Part shown: piece by piece, positions 8,789 to 18,407 of the stretch
Layout of the letters: each line of letters opens with the position of its first letter
Numbering within the stretch: the first letter of the stretch is position 1
DNA from: Bacteroidaceae bacterium
GTDB lineage: Bacteria; Bacteroidota; Bacteroidia; Bacteroidales; Bacteroidaceae
Direction: 5' to 3'
DNA: 64,000 bases
NCBI GenBank assembly: GCA_016286165.1
Contig: JAEESE010000008.1
Location: forward strand, 1-64,000
Position numbers and translations under genes: made by a program
Notes under the pieces: generated by a model
What the model was told of the DNA's origin: nothing
The model's database searches: none
Seen by the model: only the letters and a program-made list of their open reading frames with translations

Positions 8789-11700
8789 ATGAAAAGGTTA
8801 TTCACTTTACAGCTTAGAGTCGGGATGCTGTTCATCCTGGCGCTCACTGCCCTGTTGGGCACGCAGAGTGCGATGGCACAAGAAGCCTATGTAGTGCGAT
8901 CTACTGACAACCAGACCCTGACGTTCTACTACGACAACCTCAGGAGTACGCGCTTGGGCAAGGTCTTCAACTTGAACTCAGGTTCTACGTTACCCGAGTG
9001 GGTATCGAATGCAAACATAGCTAGCACGCAGGTAGTCAAATCCGTCTATTTCGACGATTCCTTCCGCAACTACACCCCCAACAGCACCTACGCTTGGTTC
9101 AGGGGGTTACATGCGCTCACCAACATCTACAACCTCGACATCCTCAACACCAGTCAGGTCACCACGATGGAACTCATGTTCAGGGATTGTTGGAATCTTA
9201 AGGTGATCGACCTTAGCAACTTCAATACGTCTAATGTGACGAATACCGTTGACATGTTCTATGATTGCAAAGATTTGGAGACCGTTTACGTCAGCCCGAC
9301 AAAGTGGAACTTGAGCAACGTGACATCAAGCGGCAACATGTTCTTCTTCTGCAGTCGCATCAAAGGCATTAGGGGAACTACTTACTCTTCGGTGCATATC
9401 GACAAGGAATATGCACGCATCGACGGCGGCCCCAGCTCCAGCTCGCCCGGCTACTTCTCCGACCCGCTCAAGGCCTATGTCGTATATACGCCCAATGATC
9501 AGACCCTCACGTTCTATTACGACGACAACAAGTCGTCCCGCACCGGCAGAAAATACTTCCTCAACAAGGATATCTTAGGTGCTAATGAGCCTCTCTGGGT
9601 CACCGACGGCACCAATGCCAGCGTCCGTAAGGTGGTGTTCGACTCCGAATTCATTCACTGCAATGTCACTACCACCCACCAGTGGTTCTACCAGATGACC
9701 AGCCTCACAGAGATACAGGGATTGGATAACCTGAGATCCTCAGTGATCAGGGACATGAGCCAGATGTTCGAGGGCTGCGGCCTCACCGACTACGACTTCA
9801 CGCAAACCCATTTCGCAGTTTTCAACACTGAGGATATGGGAAGAATGTTCTGCGACAGTAAGTTCACCAAGATAGACCTCAGCAACTGGAATACAACTGT
9901 TCCTGGCACCTACACGATGAGTTTGGGTGATGTGCGAGTCATGTTCGATGGCTGCGCGAATCTGGAAACCGTCGTCCTTACGGGGCCGGCATGGGACATG
10001 ACCACCCTCTCTGAAGCACCTGGAATGTTTAGGAACTGCCCTCGCCTCACCACCATCGTAACCAACGGCAACTGGTCCTTGAACGGAGTCAACACCTCAG
10101 ATATGTTCAAGGGTTGCACCAGCCTCGTAGGCTACAACGGCACCGCTTATGATCCCAGCCACGTTCACGGAAATTACGCCCGCTTCGACGGTGGTCCTAC
10201 CTCGTCAACGCCCGGCTACTTCACCTACCTGCCTTATGCTGAGCTCTCCTCCGACCACAAGACGCTCACTTTCTACTGCGACAACAACCGGCCATCGGGA
10301 GCCTACCTCCTCAACCACGGCTCCAACCGTCCCGGGTGGTACACCTACGCTTCGTCAGTCGAGAGGGTAGTGTTTGATTCCTCCTTCGCCCACGCCTGGC
10401 CCGCCACCACCTACTCTTGGTTCGGCGCCATGGAGAACCTCACCACCATCGAGGGCATGGATAGGCTCAACACTGCTCACGTCAACAACATGGGCCGTAT
10501 GTTCGAGATGTGCCGCAAGCTCACCACCCTCGACCTCGCCCGCTTCAACACCGCCGAGGTGACCGACATGCTGTGGATGTTCGGCTCCCTCAGCGCACTT
10601 AAGACCATCTACGTCAGCGACGGGTGGACGGTAGCCAATGTAGTCCGTCACGAGCCCATGTTCTCAGGCAGCACCAATCTCGTCGGCGGCAAAGGCACTG
10701 CCTACGATGTCTACCACACCAACAAGACCTATGCCCGCATCGACGGCGGCACCGGCAGCCCCGGCTACCTCACAGCGGCTCCCTACGTCGTGGTGTCCAC
10801 CGACAACAAGACGCTCACCTTCTACTGCGACAACTATAAGTCCTCGCGCGCGGGTACCTCTTTCTTTATAAAACCCGTTACCCCCGGCGTCGCGCCCGAA
10901 TGGTACCCTTACCGCTCCACCGTCACCACGGTTAAGTTCGACGCCTCCTTCGCCAACGCACGTCCCACCGACATGGTCAGCTGGTTTGCTGGTTTCGCGC
11001 AACTCACCTCCGTCACAGGCCTTGCCAACGTGAACACTTCCGAGGTGACGTCATTGAACAGGCTCTTCTACGGCTGCTCCAAACTCACCACCCTCGACCT
11101 CTCCGGTTTCCAGACCTCCAATGTCAAGAACATGGGCGAGATGTTCAGCGGCTGCAGCGCCCTCACCACCGTCAAGGTCGCCACGGGTTGGAGCACTTCG
11201 GCTGTCACCGCCTCAAGCGGAATGTTCCAGGGCTGCACCAGCATCGTTGGCAGCGCCGGCACCACCTTCGACAGCAGCCACATCGACAAGACCTATGCCC
11301 GCATCGACCGCGGCACCAGCGCGCCCGGCTACCTGTCTGCTGAAATCGAGGCCTACGCCTACCTCACCGGCGGATCCCTCATCTTCTACTACGACGGGAT
11401 GCGCCTGACGCGTGTGGGCACCACCTACGTCATCAAGAATACCATTAATCCCGAATGGGTTGCCGATGGCAAGAACGCTACAGTTCAGCACGTCTATTTC
11501 GACAATTCCTTTGCAGCAGCCCGCCCGACGACAATGTTTAAATGGTTCTACGGCATGACCAACCTCGTGGATGTCACTGGCCTTAGCAACCTCAACACCT
11601 CCGAGGTGACGAAAATGAGTAATCTTTTCGACGGCTGCTCTAAACTCACCACCCTCAGCCTCTCCCACTTCGACACCTCCAACACGACGTCGACGTACTA

Positions 11701-14700
11701 TATGTTCAACGGGTGCAGCGGGCTCAAGATTCTCGACCTCAGCAGCTTCGATATGTCCAAGGTGACTACCATGGCTTCCATGTTCGGTGGCTGCTCGGCC
11801 CTTGAGCGCATCTTCGTGGGCGAAGGATGGACCATCCGAAGCGGCGCCAATGACGCCAATATGTTCACTGGCTGCACCAACCTGCGAAGCCATCTTGGCA
11901 CCGCCTACAACGGCAGCAATGTAAGCAGTGTCTATGCCCACGTCGACGATGCCTCGCAAACGCCACGCGGCTACCTCTCGCCGGCTCCCTATGCCGTGCT
12001 CAACAGCAGCAAGCTCACCTTCTATTGCGACCTGCAGAAGAGCACACGCACCGGCACCGTCTTCAACATACCTACTACGTTCAATATCGCGCCGCCATGG
12101 TTCACCAGCCGCTCTCGCATCTTCGAAGTAGCCTTCGACCCGTCGTTCAAATACTCGCGCCAGCAGTCAGGCTACTATTGGTTCTACGGCATGGACATAC
12201 TCGCTCGCATCACCGGACTCAACTACCTCAACACATCGATGATGCAGAACATGAACGGCATGTTCTTTGAGTGTAAGAAACTCACCGAGGTGGACCTCGG
12301 CGACTTCAACACCTCGCAGGTGACCACCATGAACAAGATGTTCCAGGGCTGCACCCAGCTCAAGACCATCGTCATAGGCAGCGGGTGGGACCTCGCCAAC
12401 GTCACCTCCAGCACCGATATGTTCACCGGCTGCACACACCTCCTTGGCCCCAACGGCACCGCCTACAACGCCAACCACGTCGACAAGGGCTGGGCACGTC
12501 TCGATACCAACTCCCAGCCCGGCTACCTCACCTATCGGCCCTATGCCGTCTTCTACAGCAGCAACAACTACCTCTACTTCTATGCCGATAGCAACCCCAA
12601 CACTAAGAGCGGCGACCGCTTCGTCATCAACGCAGGCGACGAGGATGCTCCCTGGTACACCGAAGGCATCAGCAGCGCCGTCACCCATGTCATCTTCGAC
12701 TCATCGTTCCTCAATGCACACCCCACAACCACCAAGAGCTGGTTCCGGAACATGGGCAGGCTGGTGAGTATTGCAAACCTTGACCGCCTCCACACCGAAC
12801 AGGTGACCGACATGAGCTCCATGTTCCGCGGCTGCTCACTCACTACTCTCAACCTCAGCGGCTTCAACACCGCCAACGTGAAGAACATGGATTCGATGTT
12901 CCAAGGCAGCAACAGCCTCACTACCGTCAACATCAGCGCCAACTGGAACACCGACAACGTCACCTCGTCAACCAATATGTTCACCGGCTGCTCGGCTATC
13001 GTCGGCGGCAACGGCACCACCTACAGCGGTAGCCACGTCGACAAGGAATATGCCCGCCTCGACGCCGAAGGCACGCCCGGCTACTTCACCGGCGAGCCGC
13101 CATATCTCATCCTCTCGCCCGACGAGACGACGCTCACCCTCTACAACGATGGCATGTCGACAGTGAAGGAAGGCACACGCTACAACTTCACCACTGACTA
13201 TACGAATACCCCTGACTGGAATTCAAAGGCCGGCAGCATCACCAAGGTAGTGTTCGACCCCTCTTTTGCCACCGTGCGACCCGAGTGGGTGAACTACTGG
13301 TTCCGCAACATGACGAACCTGACCACCATCGAGGGTATGGAGTATTTCAACTTCTCTCAGACGCGGCGATTCAGTAGTTTGTTCCTGAACTGTTCAAGCC
13401 TCACGTTTATTGACCTGAGCCATTTCAAGCCCGGAACGGGGTGTGCCATGGGTGATATGTTCAAGGGTTGTACCAACCTCAAGACCATTCTCGTGGCAAG
13501 CGATTGGCCCGATAATCCAAGTGGCACCTCAGCTAATATGTTCGAAGGTTGCACAAGCCTCGTCGGCGGCATGGGAACCGTGTATGACCCCGCCAATGTC
13601 GGTCCCAGCGGTTGGGACAAGATCTACTGCCGCATCGACCGCGGCCCCAACTCCACCAAGCCCGGCTACCTCACCGTTAACACAAGAGAATACTACGCCA
13701 CATGGGACGCCGCCACCTCCACCGTCACTCACTACTACGACTGGAAGAAGAACCAGCGCATTGCAGCCGGAGAAGATGTTATTGACGGACAGGGTTACGA
13801 TGAGATGCCTTCGGGTTATGGCGATGTGTCTCTTGAGGGTATAGAGAAAGTAGTCTACGACGAGTCATGCGCCCTGAGCGATGGCTTCTACGATACTTGG
13901 ACGTGCGGAGACATGGAGAACCTGACGGCCGTCGAGGGCCTTGAATACCTCGGCACAAGCGGTAATATCTACCTCTATTATATGTTCGCCGGATGCAGCA
14001 GCCTCACCACACTCGACCTGAGCAGCTTCGACACGCGCAATGTCACGAACATGGGCGGTCTGTTCAAAGGCTGCACCAACCTGCAGAACCTGACGCTCGG
14101 CGAGAACTTCTCAACCGAGAGCGTCACCAGCATGGCTTATATGTTCGCCGACGGCTGCAACCCAGCTGTCATCCAGACCGTCATCGCCCACGAGAACTTC
14201 AGCACCGAGAACGTTGTGAATATGCAGGAAATGTTCACCAATATCACCGGCACGAGCGTTCTCGACCTGACCAAGTTCAACACCGCCAAGGTCACCAATA
14301 TGACCAATATGTTCAAAGGCAGCTCAGCCCTCACCACCATCCTCGTGGGTTGCGACTGGACCACCGAAGCCGTCACCTCCGGCGGCGGTATGTTCACCGG
14401 CTGTACCAACCTCGTTGGCGGCGCTGGCACCACCTTCAGCTCTAGCCATGTCACGGCCGACTACGCCCATATCGACGGCGGCACACCGCGTCCCGGCTAC
14501 CTCTCCGGCATAGTCTATGAGCCCTACGCCGTCTTCGACGGCAGCACCAACACGCTCGCCTTCTACGCCGACGGCAAGATGGGCGACAAGCAGGGCACAG
14601 TCTATGAAATTCCTGCCGAGGGTCAGTTACCCGGTTGGTTCCGCGACGACACCAACCTGCTGGTGGCCAACGTCGTCTTCGACCCGTCGTTCATCACCGC

Positions 14701-16576
14701 AAGGCCTACCAGTATGATACGTTGGTTCTGCGACATGGCCAACCTCAGCCAGATCACCGGACTCGAGAACCTCGTCACCAGCGAGGTCACCGACATGCAA
14801 GGCCTCTTCAGCGGAAGCACCAACCTCACCTACCTCGACCTCACGTCGTTCGACACTCACAACGTCACCGACATCTCCGACATGTTCTACGATTGCCAGA
14901 ACCTGACCACTATCCTCGTCGGCAGCGGATGGAACACCGATGCAGCCCAAACTACCAAAGGCATGTTCTACAACTGCTACGCCCTCGAGGGCAGCGCAGG
15001 CACACTCTGGCAGCAGGACATCCATGGCAATATGAACAACGACATGAAACCCTATGCCCATGTCGACGGCGGCACCGACAACCCGGGCCTCCTCAGCGGA
15101 GAACTTCAGGCCTATGTGCACAAGTCCAAAGATAATCACACCCTCACCTTCTACTTCGACACTAAGCGTTATTCGCGCCAAGGTACCACTTACGACTTGA
15201 ACACCTCAACTGATTTACCAGCATGGGCTGGGTTCAATGCAATCATCTCCAAGGCGGTCTTCGATCCCTCGTTTGCTGAAGTGCGACCCACGACCACCTA
15301 CCGTTGGTTCTCTAACTCGCGAGCTATGACAGAAGTCCAGGGCCTTGAGTACCTCAACACCAGCGAGGTCACCACGATGCACGGGATGTTCAGTAACTGC
15401 CGAGCTCTCACAAGCCTCGACCTCCGTACGTTCGACACACAGAAGGTTACCGACATGGGGTCGATGTTCTTTAACTGTTATGCGCTCAAGGACCTCCAGC
15501 TCTTCAGCTTGAACTCCACCAATCGTGTGAGCTTCAACCAGATGTTCGCGGGCTGCTCCAGCCTGGAAGTCCTCGATCTCAGCAGCCTCAACACCGCCAA
15601 CGTTTACAACATGACCTATTTGTTCAACGGCTGCTCGGCTTTGAAGACCATCTACGTCGGCGATGGCTGGACCGTTAACAGTTCTGTCAGCGGTAATCTG
15701 TTCCTCGAGTGCAACAGCCTCGTCGGCGGCAACGGCACCACCTACGATCCCGAGCACCTCGACAAGACCTACGCTATCATCGACGGCACCAACGGCCAGC
15801 CCGGCTACCTCTCCGCCAAGCCTTCGGTCTACGCCGTCTACACAGATCCCGACTTCACCCTCACCTTCTACTGCGACGACAAGCGCGACCAGCGCAGCGG
15901 CTACACCTTCGACCTCAACGAAGGCAGCGCAATCCCCGACTGGTACGACTACCGCAGTCAGGTCCAGCACGTGGTCTTCGATGCCTCCTTCGACATAGCA
16001 CGTCCCACGACCACCTTCGGTTGGTTCTTCAAGATGGAGAACCTCATGGACATCACAGGCATCGAGTATCTCAATACTTCCGAGGTGAAGGATATGACGG
16101 TCATGTTTGCTGAGTGTTCGAGTCTTACCGAACTCGACCTCACCACCTTCAACACGTCCAAGGTGACCAATATGGCCTATATGTTCAACAAGTGTACAGC
16201 CCTCCGCACCATTTATGCCGGCGACGGCTGGGACATGTCCAGCGTGAAAGGCGCAGCCCAGATGTTTGCCCTCTGCACCTCGCTCAGGGGCGGCTACGGC
16301 ACCGCCTGCGACGGCAACACCAACATAGGCAGTGAGTATGCACACATCGACGAAGGTCCCTCCAACCCCGGCTACTTCACCGACAAGAGCGCCTTCCGCA
16401 TTGGCGATATCAACAAGGACGGCTCCATCACCATCGCCGACGTCACAGCCCTCGTCAACATCATCCTGGGCAAGACCACCGACTACGAATCCCGCCTCGC
16501 CGACGTCAACACCGACGGCTCCATCACCATCGCCGACGTCACCGCCCTGGTCAACATAATCCTCGGAAAGAATTGA
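8789..16576 (+). CDS. Giant secreted BspA-like (DUF285 repeat) protein with C-terminal dockerin-like pair
   Basis: A signal peptide (1–30, ending SAMAQ) precedes 12 modules of about 200 residues. Each module opens with a beta-rich block (AYVVYTPNDQTLTFYYD type), runs through VVFDPSFA..RPT..WF, then two to four DUF285/BspA leucine-rich units (NMxxMFxGCxxLTTLDLSxF). It closes with an IYVGxGW block, GGxGTxY, ARIDGG and PGY(L/F)(S/T). Residues 2539–2595 form two near-identical EF-hand/dockerin type I repeats (DINKDGSITIADV, DVNTDGSITIADV). Members of this repeat family are surface proteins implicated in adhesion in Tannerella and Prevotella. A role in binding host or plant surfaces is therefore inferred, not shown. 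No lipobox or sortase motif is present, so the dockerin-like pair may be the anchoring or targeting part. A hairpin terminator follows at 16646. Confidence 0.85.
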   Translation: MKRLFTLQLRVGMLFILALTALLGTQSAMAQEAYVVRSTDNQTLTFYYDNLRSTRLGKVFNLNSGSTLPEWVSNANIASTQVVKSVYFDDSFRNYTPNSTYAWFRGLHALTNIYNLDILNTSQVTTMELMFRDCWNLKVIDLSNFNTSNVTNTVDMFYDCKDLETVYVSPTKWNLSNVTSSGNMFFFCSRIKGIRGTTYSSVHIDKEYARIDGGPSSSSPGYFSDPLKAYVVYTPNDQTLTFYYDDNKSSRTGRKYFLNKDILGANEPLWVTDGTNASVRKVVFDSEFIHCNVTTTHQWFYQMTSLTEIQGLDNLRSSVIRDMSQMFEGCGLTDYDFTQTHFAVFNTEDMGRMFCDSKFTKIDLSNWNTTVPGTYTMSLGDVRVMFDGCANLETVVLTGPAWDMTTLSEAPGMFRNCPRLTTIVTNGNWSLNGVNTSDMFKGCTSLVGYNGTAYDPSHVHGNYARFDGGPTSSTPGYFTYLPYAELSSDHKTLTFYCDNNRPSGAYLLNHGSNRPGWYTYASSVERVVFDSSFAHAWPATTYSWFGAMENLTTIEGMDRLNTAHVNNMGRMFEMCRKLTTLDLARFNTAEVTDMLWMFGSLSALKTIYVSDGWTVANVVRHEPMFSGSTNLVGGKGTAYDVYHTNKTYARIDGGTGSPGYLTAAPYVVVSTDNKTLTFYCDNYKSSRAGTSFFIKPVTPGVAPEWYPYRSTVTTVKFDASFANARPTDMVSWFAGFAQLTSVTGLANVNTSEVTSLNRLFYGCSKLTTLDLSGFQTSNVKNMGEMFSGCSALTTVKVATGWSTSAVTASSGMFQGCTSIVGSAGTTFDSSHIDKTYARIDRGTSAPGYLSAEIEAYAYLTGGSLIFYYDGMRLTRVGTTYVIKNTINPEWVADGKNATVQHVYFDNSFAAARPTTMFKWFYGMTNLVDVTGLSNLNTSEVTKMSNLFDGCSKLTTLSLSHFDTSNTTSTYYMFNGCSGLKILDLSSFDMSKVTTMASMFGGCSALERIFVGEGWTIRSGANDANMFTGCTNLRSHLGTAYNGSNVSSVYAHVDDASQTPRGYLSPAPYAVLNSSKLTFYCDLQKSTRTGTVFNIPTTFNIAPPWFTSRSRIFEVAFDPSFKYSRQQSGYYWFYGMDILARITGLNYLNTSMMQNMNGMFFECKKLTEVDLGDFNTSQVTTMNKMFQGCTQLKTIVIGSGWDLANVTSSTDMFTGCTHLLGPNGTAYNANHVDKGWARLDTNSQPGYLTYRPYAVFYSSNNYLYFYADSNPNTKSGDRFVINAGDEDAPWYTEGISSAVTHVIFDSSFLNAHPTTTKSWFRNMGRLVSIANLDRLHTEQVTDMSSMFRGCSLTTLNLSGFNTANVKNMDSMFQGSNSLTTVNISANWNTDNVTSSTNMFTGCSAIVGGNGTTYSGSHVDKEYARLDAEGTPGYFTGEPPYLILSPDETTLTLYNDGMSTVKEGTRYNFTTDYTNTPDWNSKAGSITKVVFDPSFATVRPEWVNYWFRNMTNLTTIEGMEYFNFSQTRRFSSLFLNCSSLTFIDLSHFKPGTGCAMGDMFKGCTNLKTILVASDWPDNPSGTSANMFEGCTSLVGGMGTVYDPANVGPSGWDKIYCRIDRGPNSTKPGYLTVNTREYYATWDAATSTVTHYYDWKKNQRIAAGEDVIDGQGYDEMPSGYGDVSLEGIEKVVYDESCALSDGFYDTWTCGDMENLTAVEGLEYLGTSGNIYLYYMFAGCSSLTTLDLSSFDTRNVTNMGGLFKGCTNLQNLTLGENFSTESVTSMAYMFADGCNPAVIQTVIAHENFSTENVVNMQEMFTNITGTSVLDLTKFNTAKVTNMTNMFKGSSALTTILVGCDWTTEAVTSGGGMFTGCTNLVGGAGTTFSSSHVTADYAHIDGGTPRPGYLSGIVYEPYAVFDGSTNTLAFYADGKMGDKQGTVYEIPAEGQLPGWFRDDTNLLVANVVFDPSFITARPTSMIRWFCDMANLSQITGLENLVTSEVTDMQGLFSGSTNLTYLDLTSFDTHNVTDISDMFYDCQNLTTILVGSGWNTDAAQTTKGMFYNCYALEGSAGTLWQQDIHGNMNNDMKPYAHVDGGTDNPGLLSGELQAYVHKSKDNHTLTFYFDTKRYSRQGTTYDLNTSTDLPAWAGFNAIISKAVFDPSFAEVRPTTTYRWFSNSRAMTEVQGLEYLNTSEVTTMHGMFSNCRALTSLDLRTFDTQKVTDMGSMFFNCYALKDLQLFSLNSTNRVSFNQMFAGCSSLEVLDLSSLNTANVYNMTYLFNGCSALKTIYVGDGWTVNSSVSGNLFLECNSLVGGNGTTYDPEHLDKTYAIIDGTNGQPGYLSAKPSVYAVYTDPDFTLTFYCDDKRDQRSGYTFDLNEGSAIPDWYDYRSQVQHVVFDASFDIARPTTTFGWFFKMENLMDITGIEYLNTSEVKDMTVMFAECSSLTELDLTTFNTSKVTNMAYMFNKCTALRTIYAGDGWDMSSVKGAAQMFALCTSLRGGYGTACDGNTNIGSEYAHIDEGPSNPGYFTDKSAFRIGDINKDGSITIADVTALVNIILGKTTDYESRLADVNTDGSITIADVTALVNIILGKN
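16403..16573 (+). other. Dockerin-like double calcium-binding repeat at the C-terminus of the first BspA-like protein
   Basis: Two copies of a D-x-N-x-D-G-S-I-T-I-A-D-V motif, each followed by TALVNIILGK, are separated by a short linker. The two halves are almost identical at DNA level. The spacing of Asp/Asn residues fits type I dockerin calcium loops. The same double motif ends the 3291-residue protein (42391–42567). Confidence 0.8.
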
Positions 16577-16591
16577 AAAGGAATAGCTTAT

Positions 16592-16810
16592 AAAGATTAA
16601 GGATTAAAGATTAAGGATTAAGGCTGGTTGTCAGCTAATTCAACAGAAAGGGCCGCGCATCACGCGCAGCCCTTTCGTCGTTTAGGAGTTGTTTTATTTA
16701 GGAGTTAAAGGAGTTAAAGAAGTTAAAGAAGTTAAGACGATACCATCAAGAACAGTCAACGTCAAGGTTAAGGTTTCAATTCTTAATTCTTAATTCTTAA
16801 CTCTTCATTC
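16592..16810. repeat. Heptamer-type tandem repeats downstream of the first BspA-like gene
   Basis: Three short arrays with mostly 7-bp steps are seen: AAGATTAAGGATTAAAGATT (16592–16624), GGAGTTAAAGGAGTTAAAG (16684–16735) and TCTTAATTCTTAATTC (16778–16808). Similar arrays recur at 18370–18405, 22830–22846, 24481–24765, 42672–42738 and 50343–50370. Confidence 0.7.
16646..16676 (+). terminator. Hairpin terminator after the first BspA-like gene
   Basis: GAAAGGGC…GCGC(atcac)GCGC…GCCCTTTC forms a strong stem about 70 bp after the stop codon. A closely similar hairpin in reverse orientation occurs after the M15 peptidase gene (22758–22789), so it may itself be a repeat element. The T-run is weak. 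Confidence 0.55.
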
Positions 16811-16912
16811 CTTCCGTCGGGCCTCTGCGAGCTCTGGAGAGCACGAAGGTTGGCGCTTGCGCCGTTCGTGCGCCCCTGCGTCCTCACGCGAGAGCGTCAA
16901 CAGCTATGCCTT

Positions 16913-17097
16913 CGCGTCCTCTCAATATCTCCAGAGCCTCTGCGCCTCGGCGCCTCTGCGTTGAAAAATAAAGGCGATTATATACAATTAGACCCCTTCA
17001 AGTAGCCGACGGCATCTCTCCCCGCTCTCCCCTGTTAAAACAAAAAGGTAAACTGACGCCCCAATAAACATGCCTGGGCAAAAGCATTCTTTTTCCT
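16913..17097. repeat. Left inverted repeat of the Fic–RhuM island
   Basis: 17037–17097 is the exact reverse complement of 23440–23500 (61 of 61 bases by direct reading). 16913–16969 is a near-exact reverse complement of 23497–23553 (the CGCAGAGGCGCCGAGGCGC module). On this side the two modules are separated by about 70 bases (16968–17036) absent on the right. That insert contains TATATACAATTAGACCCC and CTCTCCCCGCTCTCCCC. Confidence 0.9.
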
Positions 17098-17106
17098 CGT
17101 TTTTTT

Positions 17107-17136
17107 ATTGTCGTACCAAAATTTTCGCTAACTTTG
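17107..17136 (+). promoter_or_regulatory. Probable promoter of the fic gene
   Basis: TAACTTTG (17129–17136) matches the -7 element and ATTG (17107–17110) is a possible -33 element 18 bp upstream. The region resembles the one ahead of the rhuM fragment (TAACTTTG on the minus strand at 23403–23410), so both genes appear to share a repeat-borne promoter. Confidence 0.55.
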
Positions 17137-17217
17137 CAAACGGAAAGCCAACCAGGGTGGTCCACGTCAGCGAGGGACGAATCAACTGCTGATGTTTGAG
17201 TGAAAGGAGAAAACGAT

Positions 17218-18252
17218 ATGTACATACCGCCATTTATAGTAAGTTCAGAAGCAATCAATCTGATAGCAGAGATTTCAGGTCTGATAGAGCGTTACGCCAT
17301 CCGTCTGGAACAGGAGGACGGTTTGCTGTTACGAAAAGCAAATCGTATCCAGACAATCCACTCATCTTTGGCCATAGAAGGTAACACGCTGACAGAAGGT
17401 GAAGTGCGAGACATCATCGACGGCAAGAACGTGGTGGCTCCTATCAAACAAATCCAAGAGGTGAAGAACGCCATAGCTACCTACGAACTCTATCCGACGT
17501 TGAATCCTTTCAGCGTAAAGGATTTGCTGAAAGCTCATGGTGTGATGATGCAGGCTTTGGTCGATGATGCCGGCAGATTCCGACGTGGAGGCGTGGGGGT
17601 GTTTGGCGAGCAAGGTCTTGTTCACATGGCGCCCCCTGCAGACAGAGTCCCAATGCTGATGAATGATTTGTTTGATTGGCTGAAGGTTTCAAAAGACCAT
17701 CTGCTCATACGAAGTTGTGTGTTCCATTATGAATTTGAATTCATACATCCGTTTATCGACGGTAATGGCAGGATGGGACGTTTGTGGCAATCGTTAATCT
17801 TAGGGAAACTGCATCCCGTATTTGAACATCTGCCTGTAGAAAATATGGTGTATGCCAATCAGCAAGCTTATTACGATGCCATCACAGCCAGCACAAAAGC
17901 TGCTCAGTCGGGACCTTTCATTGATTTCATGCTTGGAAAAATCTACAAGACGCTATTGGAACACCAGGGAGACGAGCTTGCCATGACGGCAGTCGATTCC
18001 ATAGACAAGGAGTTCGGAATGAGATTCGGTGAAGAGTTCGGAATAAAGTATGGAATAAAGTTCGGTATAAATGACAAACAGCTTCTCTTATTACTCGACT
18101 CCAACCCATCATCAACTGCATCGGAAGCGGCAGAACGTATAGGCATGAGTCAGCGCGGAGTAGAGAAGTTGATGAAGCGACTCAAAGATCTCGGCGTTAT
18201 CGCCAGACAAGGCAGCCGGAAGAAAGGATTGTGGATTATCAACAAGAATTAA
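17218..18252 (+). CDS. Fic-family AMP-transferase-like protein with C-terminal winged helix
   Basis: Fic proteins usually transfer AMP to a target protein hydroxyl. The active-site motif is complete: HPFIDGNGRMGR, with His177. An N-terminal inhibitory motif S50-LAI-E54-GN is present, so this is a class II Fic that restrains itself in cis. The Fic_N-like helices lie at 10–95 and the Fic core at about 105–245. A linker (about 258–285) contains tandem FGIK/FGMR/YGIK repeats, and a helix-turn-helix (about 285–344) follows (TASEAAERIGMSQRGVEKLMKRL). ATG 17218 is chosen over the in-frame GTG at 17200 because AAAGGAG lies 8 bases before it. Such Fic–HTH proteins are usually chromosomal, self-regulated and of unknown target. 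The gene sits just inside the left inverted repeat of an accessory island. Confidence 0.9.
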   Translation: MYIPPFIVSSEAINLIAEISGLIERYAIRLEQEDGLLLRKANRIQTIHSSLAIEGNTLTEGEVRDIIDGKNVVAPIKQIQEVKNAIATYELYPTLNPFSVKDLLKAHGVMMQALVDDAGRFRRGGVGVFGEQGLVHMAPPADRVPMLMNDLFDWLKVSKDHLLIRSCVFHYEFEFIHPFIDGNGRMGRLWQSLILGKLHPVFEHLPVENMVYANQQAYYDAITASTKAAQSGPFIDFMLGKIYKTLLEHQGDELAMTAVDSIDKEFGMRFGEEFGIKYGIKFGINDKQLLLLLDSNPSSTASEAAERIGMSQRGVEKLMKRLKDLGVIARQGSRKKGLWIINKN

Positions 18253-18285
18253 TCTGAATATATCGTGAATCAGGGGCATGAATCT

Positions 18286-18345
18286 TTAAAAGATTTGATA
18301 GATTTGGACGGATTTGAATGATTTCTCGCCGCAGGCGACTCTAAC
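18286..18345. repeat. 'gatttgatagatttggacgg' repeat, inverted copy of 7834–7892
   Basis: AGATTTGATAGATTTGGACG followed by GATTTGAATGATTTCTCG is the reverse complement of the block at 7834–7892, with few changes. It lies between fic and the 60-bp tandem repeats. Confidence 0.6.
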
Positions 18346-18407
18346 CGCTGCTAAGCTCCTTCTCCCCCTACCCACTCCAAACTACCCACTACCCACTCTT
18401 AACTCTT

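Noticed and set aside
15215..16345. Long reading frame opposite the first BspA-like gene
   Set aside because: Its Val/Glu/Ala-rich translation mirrors the repeat coding on the other strand; similar shadows occur along both giant genes.
16403..16573. Evidence of a cellulosome
   Set aside because: Dockerin-like pairs alone are common in Prevotella surface proteins; no cohesin or scaffoldin is visible here.
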